A stretch of 64,000 nucleotides of DNA from Lepus europaeus. Lineage: Eukaryota > Chordata > Mammalia > Lagomorpha > Leporidae. Position 1 is the stretch's first letter; each line of letters opens with the position of its first letter. This document shows, in pieces, positions 23,256 to 34,368 of this stretch. The stretch covers positions 44,495,468 to 44,559,467 of the forward strand of contig NC_084838.1 of NCBI RefSeq assembly GCF_033115175.1, read 5' to 3'. A program made the translations under genes and the position numbers. Below the pieces are notes generated by a model. It was not told the origin of the DNA. It saw only the letters and a list, made by a program, of their open reading frames with translations, and made no database searches.

Positions 23256-23562
23256 TTTTTTTGACAGGCAGAATGCAAAGTGAGAGAGACAGAGAGAAAG
23301 GTCTTCCTTTGCCGTTGGTTCACCCTCCAATGGCCACCGCGGCCGGCGTGCTGTGGCTGGCGCACCACGCTGATCCGAAGGCAGGAGCCAGGTGCTTATC
23401 CTGGTCTCCCACAGGGTGCAGGGCCATTCTCCCTGGCCACAGCAGAGAGCTGGCCTGGAAGAGGGGCAACCGGGATAGAATCCAACACCCCAACTGGGAC
23501 TAGAACCCGGTGTGCCAGCACTGCAAAGCAGAGGATTAGCCTATTGAGCTGCAGAGCCGGCA
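23256..23562 (-). mobile_element. CSINE, young type, with 14-bp duplication
   Basis: Minus-strand copy of the 'cggctcact.ggctaatcctcc' subfamily: tail side 'ttgacaggcaga', 'gccgttggttcaccctccaatggcc', 'gggactagaacccggtgtgcc', 'gaggattagcctattgagct'. The flanks 'tgcactaagaaatt' (23242-23255) and 'tgcactaagcaatt' (23563-23576) differ at one base. Confidence 0.95.
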
Positions 23563-23576
23563 TGCACTAAGCAATT

Positions 23577-23887
23577 AAAAGAAGAATAAATTAATTATAT
23601 AGATGTAGTAAAGGTCAAGCAAAATTAATTGACGATATTTCCTCATATACAAAAATAGTGATGGTCTTTTTTCATTTTCTAAATTTTATTTAGAGTTTAT
23701 CACTAATGCTGCAGCCAAAATGTATGAAATATCGATCATATGGAATACTCAAAAATAAATGAAGTATGTGTCTGTGGCTCAAAATTGCTCAGATATGGTA
23801 TTATTTAATGATAACAGTATAGGTTTAGTCATCACAAAGTCATTTGTTAATTGTACTACTTGGTAATTTATGGTAAACCACAGGAAA
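23577..23887. other. Unrecognised AT-rich DNA
   Basis: Nothing recognised. Confidence 0.4.
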
Positions 23888-24050
23888 TTGTGTGACTTGA
23901 GTTCTTTGCACATAATTAAACCTTTGTTTCCTTATCTATGCAGTGGTATGCATAGTTATCTTTCTCTAATTGAGTTATAGATGAAAAGAAAATGACCTAA
24001 TATTGTAACTACATGCCAGAAGACATAGCATGTAACTAATAATTATTAAC
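23888..24050 (+). mobile_element. MIR SINE
   Basis: 'tgtgacttgagttctttgcacataattaaacctttgtttccttatctatgcagtgg' parallels MIR 'gtgaccttgggcaagtcacttaacctctctg...cctcatctgtaaaatgg', followed by a decayed 3' part to about 24050. Confidence 0.65.
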
Positions 24051-24147
24051 TTCTAGGATTTTCCAGAGTTCTAAATTTCCTCTTGTTTCAAGAATTGACA
24101 ATCACTTGAGTTGAATTTATTAGGGCTTCAGCTCAATTCTAATCAAC

Positions 24148-24510
24148 ACCACCTATTTCACTGAGTAGTTTAAAGATGAAATGCATGCATCCCATATGGG
24201 CGCCGGCTTCTAGTCCCGGCTGCTCCTCTTCCAGTCCAGCTCTCTGCTGTGGCCCACGAAGGCCATAGAGGATGGCCCAAGTGCTTGGGCCCCTGCACCC
24301 ACATGGGAGACCAGGAGGAAGCACCTGGCTCCTGGCTTCAGGTTGGCTTAACTCCAGCCGTAGTGGCCATTTTGGGGGTGAACCAACAGAAGACCTTTCT
24401 CTGTCTCACTAACTCTGTCAAATAATTTTTTAAAAAAAGATGAAATACACAATGTCTGACATATAATAAATGTACAATAAGTTGCATTATTATAAGTATT
24501 ATTGCAATAA
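24148..24510 (+). mobile_element. MIR 3' part, split by a CSINE
   Basis: 24148-24185 ('cacctatttcactgagtagtttaaagatgaaatgca') and 24441-24510 ('aatgtctgacatataataaatgtacaataagttgcattattataagtatt') together read as the MIR 3' half (consensus-like 'cctcatagggttgttgtgaggattaaatg...gcctggcacatagtaagcgctcaataaatg'). The CSINE at 24186-24435 sits in between. Confidence 0.6.
24186..24435 (+). mobile_element. CSINE, 5'-truncated, with 14-bp duplication
   Basis: Begins inside the head at 'tgcatcccatatgggcgccggcttctagtcccgg' and runs to 'ctctgtcaaataattttttaaaa'. The flanks 'aaagatgaaatgca' (24172-24185) and 'aaagatgaaataca' (24436-24449) differ at one base, so the missing approx. 55 bp were lost at insertion and not by later deletion. 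Confidence 0.93.
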
Positions 24511-24950
24511 TTTTGAGGCAAAAACATCAGATCTTCCAGAAGTAATTAATATTTAACATGATATTTTCTCCTCACATGGTAGTCATTCCAGTGGAATTTT
24601 TCTGTACATATGTGGAAGTAAAAGGCATAGGAATAGGAAATATGTAACATACTGAATGGCTCCACCTGTCTTTAGTGAGATCTAGTGTGCATTACTCAGT
24701 TGAGAAATGATGTAACTTCTTGTCTATATGTTCGTTTTCCAATTTTGTTATAACAGAAATTATGTGTATCATAAATATATAATACTAGAGATTCCAAGTA
24801 AAAAAGATTGTGGTATCTTTTCATATGAATGCAATTCAGACATGAAGCAATAATAAAATTATTTTAAATATATTAAAATAGGAATTTCAACCAGCAAAAA
24901 AGTCAATAATCTCATTTTTGTTGATTTGAAATACAAAAAAAAAAAATCAC
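24511..24950. other. Unrecognised AT-rich DNA
   Basis: Nothing recognised. Confidence 0.4.
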
Positions 24951-24951
24951 G

Positions 24952-25285
24952 GGTTGGTGCTGTGGCGCAGCAGGTTAATGCCTTGACCTGAGGTGCAAGC
25001 ATCCCATATGGGCACCGGTTTGAGACTCGGCTGCTCCACTTCCAATCCAGCTCTCTGCTATGGCCTTGGAAAGCAGTGGAAGATGACCCAAGTTCTTGGG
25101 CCCCTGCACCCATGTGGGAGACCTGGAAGAAAATCCTGGCTCTTGGCTTCAGGATTTGGTGTAGCTCCAGCCGTTGCAGCCATCTAGGGAGTGAACCAGC
25201 AGATGGAAGGCCTCTCTCTCTCTCTGCCTCTACTCTCTCTCTGTAACTCTGACTTTCAAATAAATAAATAAATCTCTAACAAAAA
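24952..25285 (+). mobile_element. CSINE, full length
   Basis: Complete plus-strand copy: A box 'tggcgcagcaggttaatgcc', B box 'ggtttgagactcgg', 'ctctctgctatggcc', CT tract and 'caaataaataaataaatctctaac' tail. Both flanks end/start with 'aaaaaaaatca', a plausible but low-complexity duplication. Confidence 0.94.
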
Positions 25286-25619
25286 AAATCATTAAAGAAT
25301 GTGGGAGACTTTAAGCTCTTTGGATAGGGATAGATAGATGTATTAATGAATAATTCAGACCCTTCAGGATACAGAAACAAGTAAACTTTCCTTGATGTCA
25401 TTGTAAGACTGTGGAACCACCATGCATGAAAACTAAAATGTCATTGTGAGCAAAATGAAGGCTGAAATCTATAATTTCTGTGTCTACCACCATGACCAGA
25501 GTCAAGCTACACAGTCTCTTAGAGGACAGTTCAGTAATAGAGTACCAAACTCTTAATATATATCTTGGTTCTAGAATCTATATCCAGGTCACACCAACTA
25601 CATAACTCTATTTGTGTAG
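25286..25619. other. Unrecognised DNA
   Basis: Nothing recognised. Confidence 0.4.
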
Positions 25620-25624
25620 AGGAG

Positions 25625-25772
25625 AAAGAATTTGGTTCCTGCCACCCATGTAGGCCACCTGGATTGAGTTCCTGGCTCCCAGCTTTAGTCATATCAGCCT
25701 TGGTTGTCGCAGTCCTATCTGGAATGGAACAGTGAATGAGATCCTGCTGTATCTCTGTCAAATAAATTTTTT
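25625..25772 (+). mobile_element. CSINE 3' half, old subfamily
   Basis: 'tggttcctgccacccatgtaggccacctggattgagttcctggctccc' through 'atctctgtcaaataaattttttaaaata'. The head is absent. Confidence 0.8.
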
Positions 25773-25999
25773 AAAATAAATGAAAAAGAGGAGCTGACCC
25801 TACATAATAAGATTTCCAAACAAGCAAGCAAAGAATATTATAAAGACACAAAACCATTTGTAACCAGTGGGATGATCATTTCTGTTTAAGCTGAAATACT
25901 CATATATGGGCAATCTTTTGATGAACTTGAAAATGCCTCACTGAATCTGTTTTTAAGGATTCCCACTGGAATTTTTACTTAACATACTGAATCAGTTTG

Positions 26000-26655
26000 A
26001 TTTTTCTTTGATGTATCTTCCCTCAGCAAAATGTCTCATTAATGTCATGTGGATTTCCTTACTTCATGTAATTGCTTCATTGTATTTTTGAGTAATCTTA
26101 CACTCATTCTTTTGAATTACTTTTCAGGCTTTTCATCAATCTCCTTGTCCTCACAGTCTAATATTGAAGTATTATTTTGTTCTTTTTGGAGGGTCACTTG
26201 TCTTCCCTGTTTACGTTTTTTTGTGTATGTTTCTATTTTTTTATGCATCCAGGGAAACAATTGTTGGTATTTCTCCTGAAGACTGTGTTCTTAGAAATGT
26301 GTCTATATGGCTTACTAGAATGCCTACACCTTCAGGAATATACAGAGGTGTGTGTTGGGTGGGGCCAGGGGGCTCTGGCCAGAATTTGAGAACGGGGCAA
26401 GAATCCAGAATAACACTCAAGTTGGACATGGCAAGTCTCCTCTACCATCAGCTTTGGGAAGGGATGATTGCACCTTCTGCTGGTTTCTCTGACTCAGCCT
26501 TTCCCTGAGGCAAGGTGAAATAATTGCTTAGGGTGCAACCCACCCTCTCAGGTGGACATCCACACAAAGGACCTATGTGCTCAGTAGTGAAAGTATGGAG
26601 CCCTCTGTGATGTCCCTCCCCAGAAGTCAGGAAGTTCTGAGCTTTTGGAGTCAGA
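26000..26655 (-). mobile_element. Possible L1 5' region (5' UTR/ORF1 side)
   Basis: T-rich DNA (26040-26280: 'cttcattgtatttttgagtaatctt', 'ttgaagtattattttgttctttttgg', 'tgtcttccctgtttacg') resembles the antisense of old L1 5' sequence. The GC-richer part after 26330 ('gggtggggccagggggctctgg', 'ccctctgtgatgtccctcccc') could be its 5' UTR. Weakly supported. Overlapping frames on both strands (26164-26690) have no recognised domain. Confidence 0.4.
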
Positions 26656-26657
26656 CC

Positions 26658-27815
26658 AGGTGAAAGCCCAGAAGCATACGCAATAGACAAATGAGATTAC
26701 ATCCAGCTAAGGAACTTCTGCACAGCAAAGGAAACACTCAACAAAGTGAAGAGGCAACACACGCAATAGGGGAAAATGTTTGTCAACTGTAGTCTGATGT
26801 AGGATTAATAACCAGAATATATAACAGCTCAAGAAATTTGGCAACAAGAAAATAAACAAGTTAAGAAATAAGTAAAGGACATGGACAGGTATATTTAAAA
26901 GGTGAAAAACAAATAGCAATCAGACACATGAAAAGATATTCAGGATCACTAGACATCAGGGAAATGCAAATAAAACTACAATGTGGTAACATCTCACCAC
27001 AGGTAGAATGGCTATTATCCAAAAATTAAAAAAAAAAAACATAGCAAGTTCTGGTGAAGATGTGGAGAAAAAGGTACCCTAATATGGTGCTAATGAGAAT
27101 GTAAACTGGTACAACCATAATGGAAGACAGTATTGAGATTCCTCAGAAATCTGTACAATTAACTACCATATGATCAGGCCATTTCACTGTTGGGAACTTA
27201 CCCAAAAGAAATGAAACCAGAATATAATATAAAAGAGTTATCTGTAACCCATGTTTATATCAGCTCAATTTACAATAGCTAAAATATGGAATTACCTCAC
27301 ATTTTCCATTATCTGATGACTGGACAAAGAAAATGTGATATATTCACAATGAAATACTACTGAGCCACAAAAAAATAAAATCCTGTCTTTTGCAAGAAAA
27401 TGGATGCAACTGGATTCCATTATTATGCTTAATGAAATCAACCATACTGAAAGGCATATATAATATTTATCTCTGATTTGTGGAAGATAATATAGATGGT
27501 ATAATAAAACTAAATTCATGAGTGAAATTGGCATACTATGGTATGATTATTGTTTAAATCACTTGTCTATATTCCAGCCAAACTGTGATATTTCTAATTT
27601 TTACTTGCTGAACACAATATTTAGTTGATCATGAAGACTGTGATTATAAAAAACCTGAAAGCATGTTATTGCAAAAATTAAGAAAGAAGGAGGAAAGAGG
27701 GAAAGGAGATAAGTATCATTACGTTCTTGGAATTGTATGTATGAAATACATGAAGTCTTCTCTTCCTTTATTATTAAGAAAACAATTAATTAAAAATATT
27801 TTAAAAAGAAATAAA
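26658..27815 (+). mobile_element. Old L1, ORF2 end and 3' UTR
   Basis: Sense L1: 'gacaaatgagattacatccagctaaggaacttctgcacagcaaagg', 'ctagacatcagggaaatgcaaataaaactac', 'aatgaaatactactgagccac', then an L1M-type 3' UTR ('gactgtgattataaaaaacctgaaagcatg', 'gaattgtatgtatgaaatacatgaag') and an A-rich end. 5'-truncated, multiple stops. Confidence 0.85.
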
Positions 27816-28244
27816 TGGCATCCACAGAGCAAAACAATATTGTAATTATGGTTTTGAGATACAGCAAAATGACAAAAGAGGCTAAGCAGAGATGCCTAAA
27901 TTAAATATATAACTAATTATAAGAGAATGCATAAAGGACAAATGCTAAGTTGAAGTCATATGAATATAGAATACTGTAAAATTGGCCCAGATCCCAGCAT
28001 AAGAATATAAAGTTGTGGACACATGAAGGAGAAATTAAACCACATTTGTAGGTAATAGAAATTCCAAGACTAGAAAACAGAGGACCAAGTATACAACAGA
28101 CATTTAGAAAGTTCTAGCTATAAGTTTAACTTACGAAACACATTAACTTTCATGCTGAAGACCACAGTGAATAATGTCAATGATAAATACAAATGAAATC
28201 ACAATAGAGAAAGTATAGCCAAACTTCAGGGTATCTTTGTACTA
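27816..28244. other. Unrecognised AT-rich DNA
   Basis: Nothing recognised. Confidence 0.4.
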
Positions 28245-28800
28245 GTTTTTTATTGCTTAATAAATCACCTGATTTATTTAGTCACATTTCTCTAGGTCAA
28301 AAGTCCAGCAGAGTATGGATTGATTCTCTGTTCCATACATCACAGTCAAATCAAAGTGTTGGTCAGGTGTAGTTTTCATCTGGAGGCTGAGATGGAAAGT
28401 CTCTTCCAAAGCTCATTATTATTACCAAGAGAACTGACTTCCTTGAGGATATAGAATGGAGATGTCCATTTCCTTGATAATTGTCAGCCAGGGACTCCAA
28501 GTAGGTATCACAATCTGCCTGCATCTTTTGCCACATATCCTATCCATCTTGATGGCAACAGTAGTCCATCAAATTCTTCCTAACTTTGAGTCTCTGGATT
28601 TCCCTCTGGTCCCATCTTTAAAGAACTCATGAGATTAAGTCAGGTATAACACACAGATAATTTCCTTTTCATAGGGTAAGCTACATTGTGATTTTAATTA
28701 TACTTGCAAAATCTCGTCACATAAACAGTACCTGGATTTATGTTTGATTGAACGTGTATGCATACCAGGTGCCAGGAATTTGGGAGATCATTTTACCTAC
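28245..28800. repeat. Probable ancient interspersed repeat, family not named
   Basis: 'ttattgcttaataaatcacc', 'tcaggtgtagttttcatctggaggctgag', 'cttccaaagctcattattattacc' and 'tctttaaagaactcatgagattaagtcagg' have the layout of a common old mammalian repeat ('ttgctgcataacaaattacc...atctgaaggcttgac...'). I cannot name it without a library. Confidence 0.4.
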
Positions 28801-29182
28801 TATAATTAAGTAACAAGATAAAATTCTTATAGTATATTTACTATACTTAGATATACACAAACATATATAAAATGACAATTTACCTGCTAGAAAATTTCTC
28901 AAAAATAGCTGTGAATAACAAAAATATAAGTCTGTGAGGAAGTAAAACCTGTTAACACAAATTCTGTAGTCATTTTAATTATTATTCAAAATTCCAGGAC
29001 AAATAAAGGTATGTCAAGCCTATACAATTAAAAAAAGTTAGAACTGTGATTTTCATGCAAAAACTTTAATTAATGACAAATTTCTATATTTATGTTATAA
29101 AGACATATAAAGACAAAGCAAAATTAAATATAGTATTTTATGTTTCAAATAAAGGAACTGGTTCAAAATATCAACATGAAAT
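28801..29182. other. Unrecognised AT-rich DNA
   Basis: Nothing recognised. Confidence 0.4.
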
Positions 29183-29197
29183 TTGGCATCCACTTTT

Positions 29198-29538
29198 TTT
29201 TTTTTTTTTTGACAGGCAGAGTGGACAGTGAGAGAGAGAGACAGAGAGAAAGGTCTTCCTTTTGCCGTTGGTTCACCCTCCAATGGCCGCCGCGGTAGCG
29301 CACTGCAGCCGGCACACCGCGCTGATCCGATGGCAGGAGCCAGGTGCTTCTCCTGGTCTCCCATGGGGTGCAGGGCCCAAGCACTTGGGCCATCCTCCAC
29401 TGCACTCCCTGGCCACATCAGAGAGCTGGCCTGGAAGAGGGGCAACCAGGACAGGATCCGGCGCCCCGACCAGGACTAGAACCCGGTGTGCCGGCGGCGC
29501 AAGGCGGAGGATTAGCCTAGTGAGCCGTGGCGCCGGCC
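29198..29538 (-). mobile_element. CSINE, young type, perfect 15-bp duplication
   Basis: Complete minus-strand copy of the GC-rich young subfamily with intact CpGs ('aatggccgccgcggtagcgc', 'ccggcgccccgacc', 'gtgccggcggcgcaaggcgg'). The target-site duplication 'ttggcatccactttt' is identical at 29183-29197 and 29539-29553. CpG retention and the perfect duplication point to a recent insertion. All open frames at 29095-29794 run through this SINE. Confidence 0.97.
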
Positions 29539-30013
29539 TTGGCATCCACTTTTGTCCCCCTTTGAAACTCATGTAACAGGAAAGGCATTTTAAGGCATTT
29601 CCCCAAAAAAAGAATTTGAAAATGGAAAATTGACAAGAGTGCCATTCTGGAACTAAGAAAGCACATGGACAAGAAAGAAAGGAAGATCCGTAATAATATA
29701 AATAATATTTAGCACTTTGCACAAAAGAATATGCACTGTATTTGGAGTTATTGATCTCCAAATAAACATATAACACTTCAGCAGTAGTTTGCATACCCTG
29801 GTGTTATTTTACCAATTAAAATGAGAATATAAATTATAACTTCATTATATTCTTAGTGAATTTCAAGTTTTTGTTTGTAGAATCTGAGTTCTTTAGAAAA
29901 GTGACAAATAAAATGGAAAACTGATTAATGAACAGAAAACACTGTAACATTAAACAAAGTGACTTTATGAGGCATAAATGAGGGAAAGATAAGCCTATTA
30001 AATCTTGTGCCCC

Positions 30014-30363
30014 AGGGCCGGCGCATGGCTTAGCAGGTAAAGCCACCGCCTGCAGGGCTGGCATCCCATATGGGCATCAGTTTTAGTCCCAGCTTCTCCA
30101 CTTCTGATCCAGCTCTCTGCTATGGACTGGGACAGCAGTTGCAGATGGCCCAAGTCCTTGGGCCTCTGCACCCATGTGGGAGACCCAGAAGAATCTCTTG
30201 GCTCCTGGCTTTGTATCAGCACAGCTCCAACTGTTATGGCCAACTGGTGAGTGAACCAATGGATGGAAGACCTCTCTCTTTCTCTGACTCTCCTCTCACT
30301 TTGTAACTCTGACTTTCAAACAAATAAATAATAAGTAAATCTTAAAAAATAAAAAAAAAAAAA
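30014..30363 (+). mobile_element. CSINE with 10-bp duplication
   Basis: Plus-strand copy: 'agggccggcgcatggcttagcaggtaaagcc', 'ttttagtccca', 'gatggcccaagtccttgggcc', tail 'caaacaaataaataataagtaaatctt' and an A13 run. Flanks 'cttgtgcccc' at 30004-30013 and 30364-30373. Confidence 0.95.
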
Positions 30364-30395
30364 CTTGTGCCCCCAATTCTAGGGTAACCACTAAC

Positions 30396-30815
30396 ATGGA
30401 CTGAATTGTATCACACAAAAATTCAAATATTTAGGCCATATTCCGTAATCCTCAGTAGAATGGTATTTGCCTATGTGAACTTTGGTAGATAATTGGATTT
30501 AGATGAGGTCAAGGGTGTTAGCCATTATGACAAGTTTAAGAAGGAATGGCAAAGACCTTGTGGTTCTCCTTCCTCCTTGCCCCCTTCTTTCACCCTCTCT
30601 TTCTATTCCTTCTCTACTCTCTTTACTATGTGAGGACACAGTGAGAAGAAGGCCCTTTAGAAGCCAGGAAGTGAGCCCTCACCAGAAAATTACAATAGTG
30701 GCAACTTGGTCTTAGACTTCCAGCAACTACAACTGTAAAAAAAAAAAAATGAATTTGTGTTGTTGAAGTCTCTTAGTCCGGTGTTTTGTTACAGCAGTCA
30801 GAACTGAATATGACA
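30396..30815 (+). mobile_element. MLT1-type MaLR LTR
   Basis: Nearly full LTR: 5' 'catggactgaattgtatc...aaattcaaata', middle 'aattggatttagatgagg' and 'actatgtgaggacacagtgagaagaagg', 3' 'agccaggaagtgagccctcaccag', 'acttccagcaactacaactgta', 'gtgttttgttacagcagtcagaactgaatatgaca'. This is an ancient non-autonomous ERVL-MaLR element, probably solo; no internal sequence is recognised beside it. The frame at 30503-30715 lies within the LTR and is not a gene. Confidence 0.88.
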
Positions 30816-31483
30816 ACATATGTAATGAGGTTGTACAACTGTTACATGACCTGACAACACAGTTCTGAGCACTATCCAATAGAATTCACTTAAAATTGCA
30901 TTGGTTCAAAGATCAAGATTGTGCACAGTTCTTTCTATTCTAGTATATAGATGTAAAGTTCTCTTCAGTTAACCTGATTTTTTCATGTGTTTATAATTAT
31001 AGAACATAAACCATTTTTGTGAAATACTTTATACATAAACAACAGGGAAATTAAAAAATATGTCTTTAGGCCACCCTATATATTCAGAAAAGTAAAGTAG
31101 AATGTGTTTCAATAATCTGAATAAAATAGAAGTGAAAAAGAACATGTGTTAAGGTAATGAAGAAATGAATTTAATTAATCATAAAGATATAACCTTTAAA
31201 ATTTATAATACTCTGTTATTTAAAATGCTGTAACCAGGAAATGTCAACATTTACTTTTAATATCAAACTGTCCTGAGATGATACAAATATATTTGTCAAA
31301 AAATTCTACTTGGTAAACATTTGTGAATTATAACTTGGGAAAACTTTTCCAAATAGCTTGCTTCTTTAATAAAATAGTAATGAAAGGTAAAAATTTACTC
31401 TATTTAAACTGTAGTCAATTTTATTTTTAAATTAGATATGATTAAAAGAATTTGCTATGAAATATTAAATGACATGGATTTTT
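30816..31483. other. Unrecognised AT-rich DNA
   Basis: Nothing recognised. Confidence 0.4.
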
Positions 31484-31497
31484 AAATTATATTTTCA

Positions 31498-31814
31498 GGG
31501 CTGGAGCCACAGCTCAATAGGCTAATCCTCCACCTGCAGCGCCAGCACCCCGGGTTCTAGTCCTGGTCGGGGCACCGGATTCTGTCCTGGTTGCTCCTCT
31601 TCCAGTCCAGCTCTCTGCTGTGACCCAGAAATGCAGTGGAGGGTGGCCCAAATGCTTGGGCCCTGCACCCGCATGGGAGACCAGGAGAAACACCTGGCTT
31701 CTGGCTTCAGATCAGTGTGGTGCGCCAGCCACAGCAGCCATTGTGGGGTGAACCAACGGAAATGAAAGACCTTTCTCTCTGTCTCTCTCTCTCTCACTGT
31801 CCATTCTATCAAAA
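31498..31814 (+). mobile_element. CSINE, young type, perfect 14-bp duplication
   Basis: Complete plus-strand copy: 'gggctggagccacagctcaataggctaatcctcc', 'gggttctagtcc' (B box), 'ctctctgctgtgacc', 'gaaccaacgg', 'ctctctcactgtcc'. The duplication 'aaattatattttca' is identical at 31484-31497 and 31815-31828. Confidence 0.96.
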
Positions 31815-31921
31815 AAATTATATTTTCAAACAGTTTTTAATATTATAAAATTTTTATCCAATTCTGCCATTTCTCAATCAGATCATAGGCGTTTATATAA
31901 GTTCTTTTCTTCAGTAGTTTT

Positions 31922-32195
31922 TAATATTTTATATAATTGAAAGACAGGCACATACAGAGATTGCCCATCCTGGTCCTGAGCCAGGCTGAAATCAGGGACT
32001 AGAAACTGAATATAGGTCTTCAATGTGATACAGAGACACAAATACTTGACCCATCACCTGCTTCCTCCCTTGGGGCTCTTTAGCGGGAATATGAAATGAA
32101 GAGTGATACTAGACTCCAACACAGGCATTCCAATGTGGAATTCAGGTATCCTAAGCAGTGTCCTAACTATTACACCCAACACCCAACCCTACATC
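31922..32195 (-). mobile_element. CSINE, old subfamily
   Basis: Diverged minus-strand copy: 'aattgaaagacaggcac', 'ctgaaatcagggactagaaactgaatat', 'gacccatcacctgcttcctccc', 'attccaatgtggaattcaggtatcc', 'gtcctaactattacaccca'. Confidence 0.7.
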
Positions 32196-32204
32196 TCTAC
32201 ATAA

Positions 32205-32262
32205 GCTCCCTACACCTCCATTTCTTCATTTATAAAATTGAGACAATAACTCAGCCTTCACT
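32205..32262 (+). mobile_element. Possible MIR fragment
   Basis: 'cacctccatttcttcatttataaaattgagacaataactcag' resembles the MIR 'cctcagtttcttcatctgtaaaatgg' block. Short. Confidence 0.42.
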
Positions 32263-32329
32263 TTAATGTCTACATGCATTTGTCTGTGTGCCTGTGTGTA
32301 TACATGTGGTGTGTGATTATGCACACCTC

Positions 32330-32800
32330 CCTAGATCAAGATATTAAATAATTTCAGCCTCATTGAACTCTCTTATGTCCCTATCATTCTGGCAGCAATA
32401 CAAGCTATCCTATCTTCTATCACCAACAATTATGTTTTCCTTTTTTTATTGAACTTCGTATAAATAGAACTATATAGTTCATATTCTTTTTATATGGTTA
32501 TCATTATAAATGCAAATCATTTATGTTGTCTGAATTGAGTTTTCTTTTTTTGCTGAATAGAGCTCCTGTGTATGACTATATGTGACTCACGTTGGAATAT
32601 ATTTGAGTTATTTCCATGTTTTGGCAATCACTAATGAAGCATTTATGAACATTCTTATATATGTGCCTTCATGCACATACGCATTCATTCCTCTGGAGTC
32701 AAAATTTAGGAGTGTAGTTGCTACATCATAAGTAGGCATATACACTGCTTTCATGTTGAGTGGATCAATTTGTAACCCTACATCATGGGAACAAATCATG
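32330..32800 (-). mobile_element. Old L1 fragment
   Basis: Antisense L1M-type 3' end: 'tgctgaatagagctcctgtgtatgac', 'tatttccatgttttggcaatc', 'aatgaagcatttatgaacattc', 'aaaatttaggagtgtagttgctacatcata'. These match the order of old L1 ORF2-end/3' UTR DNA in reverse. Confidence 0.6.
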
Positions 32801-33810
32801 TATGTCTCTGGCCAAAGTTCACTAAGCATGAGATTTTCACATACATTTTATTAGCTCTAAAGTTACAACCACCAAGGATTTTTCTACTTACTCAAATTCA
32901 AAAACATTCATATAGGTAGAGGGAGAGAACGTGACATAAAAGTTTTGATTAGTAGTTCACTGCTTCTGCATTGGCCCACTGAGCTATGTAATCATTGATT
33001 TAAGATTGTATTTTCAGATCTCATGAGATTCTAAATAATACTCTAAAAAATCTAATATCTATAATCTGTAAATAAGTTATCAAAACAAACATTCTTTAAT
33101 TTCCCAACCATAAATTTATTCAGAGAGAGCTTTTACTTTGTAAAATTTTGAAGAATTTTGTAAAAGAAGTAAAATCCATTATGTTGACAAATAGTCACCT
33201 TCGTACCATCGTCGTTTAAGCAGTCCTGTAGAGTAAAAGGAAGAGGAAACAATGTATGAAAATACTCCATTTTCTCTGAGTTCATGTTCATTCTATTCCA
33301 GTATTACATCTTTGCATGAGAAAAGTACAATTTTCTGAAAGCTACCTAATTCCCAAACTTCTCATTCAAAAGATATTGAGAAAGAACAGTTTTTCATGTA
33401 GTCTTCTATTTCAGAAAATAGTAAAACAACTACCTTTTAGTACCTTGTGGAATGCTGTAATTCCATTTTTTACATTAGCTAGTAAAATAAGTGCTTTATT
33501 ACTGTTGTTTCCAGTAAGTAATCCCTGGTAAAGTTCATACTGCTTTATTTTTCCAAGTTATTATAAGATTTATCATATTTTAAAATAATGTTTGGTAATT
33601 TTGTACTACTAGACAAACTAATTTTATGCCCTTATATGTGGTAATTTTTCACTGTACTAGGGCATCATTAGGAGGTTTAAGTGCATAGTTCACAATAGTA
33701 CGTAGATGTACTTAAACGAAAGAAAAATCAGTTTTCAGTAAACTCACAAGGCTTTTAACATCAGAAATGAATAATATACTTCAGAATATAATTTCTCACT
33801 ATTAAACTAC
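32801..33810. other. Unrecognised AT-rich DNA
   Basis: No repeat or gene recognised. A 71-codon plus frame at 33316-33531 has no domain. Confidence 0.4.
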
Positions 33811-34133
33811 TTTTTAAAAGATTTTACTTATTTGAGCGCCAGAGTTACAGGCAGAGAAGGAGAGACAGAGAAAGGTCTTCCATCTTTAGTTCACTCCCCA
33901 AATGGCCAAAACAGCCAGCGCTTAGAAGATCTGAAGACAAGAGCCAGAAGATTTTTCCAGGTCTCTCATGCAGGTGCAGTGGCCCAAGCATTTGGGCCAT
34001 CTTCTACTGCTTTCCCAGGTAATTAGCTGGGAGCTGGATTGAAAGCAGAGCAAGCCAGGACTTGAACTGGCACCATATGGGATGCTGGCACCATAGGCAG
34101 AGGCTTAACCTACTATGGCACAGCATTGGCCAC
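33811..34133 (-). mobile_element. CSINE, near full length
   Basis: Minus-strand copy with tail 'aaaagattttacttatttgagcgccagagttacagg', core 'cccaagcatttgggccatcttctactgctttccc', B box 'gacttgaactgg' and head 'aacctactatggcacagcattggcc'. Confidence 0.88.
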
Positions 34134-34156
34134 CATTAATAAATTATTAATGTCAA

Positions 34157-34327
34157 CACATTTCTAACTCCATCATTTGGGGCAAGTCTGATTGTGCATG
34201 TCCCAAATTGTACATCTCCTCCCTCTCTTGTTCCACTCTTAAATTTAACAGGGATCACCTTTCAGTTAAAATTTAAACACCTAAGAATAATTGTGTGTTA
34301 ATTACAGAGTTCAACCACTAGTACTAG

Positions 34328-34368
<41 letters not shown>

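Noticed and set aside
29095-29794. Overlapping frames of 80-173 codons on both strands
   Set aside because: They run through a young GC-rich CSINE and its flanks. The same peptide strings recur at 23.3, 41.4, 52.7 and 61.6 kb in other SINE copies.
30503-30715. 70-codon plus frame
   Set aside because: Lies inside the MLT1-type LTR.
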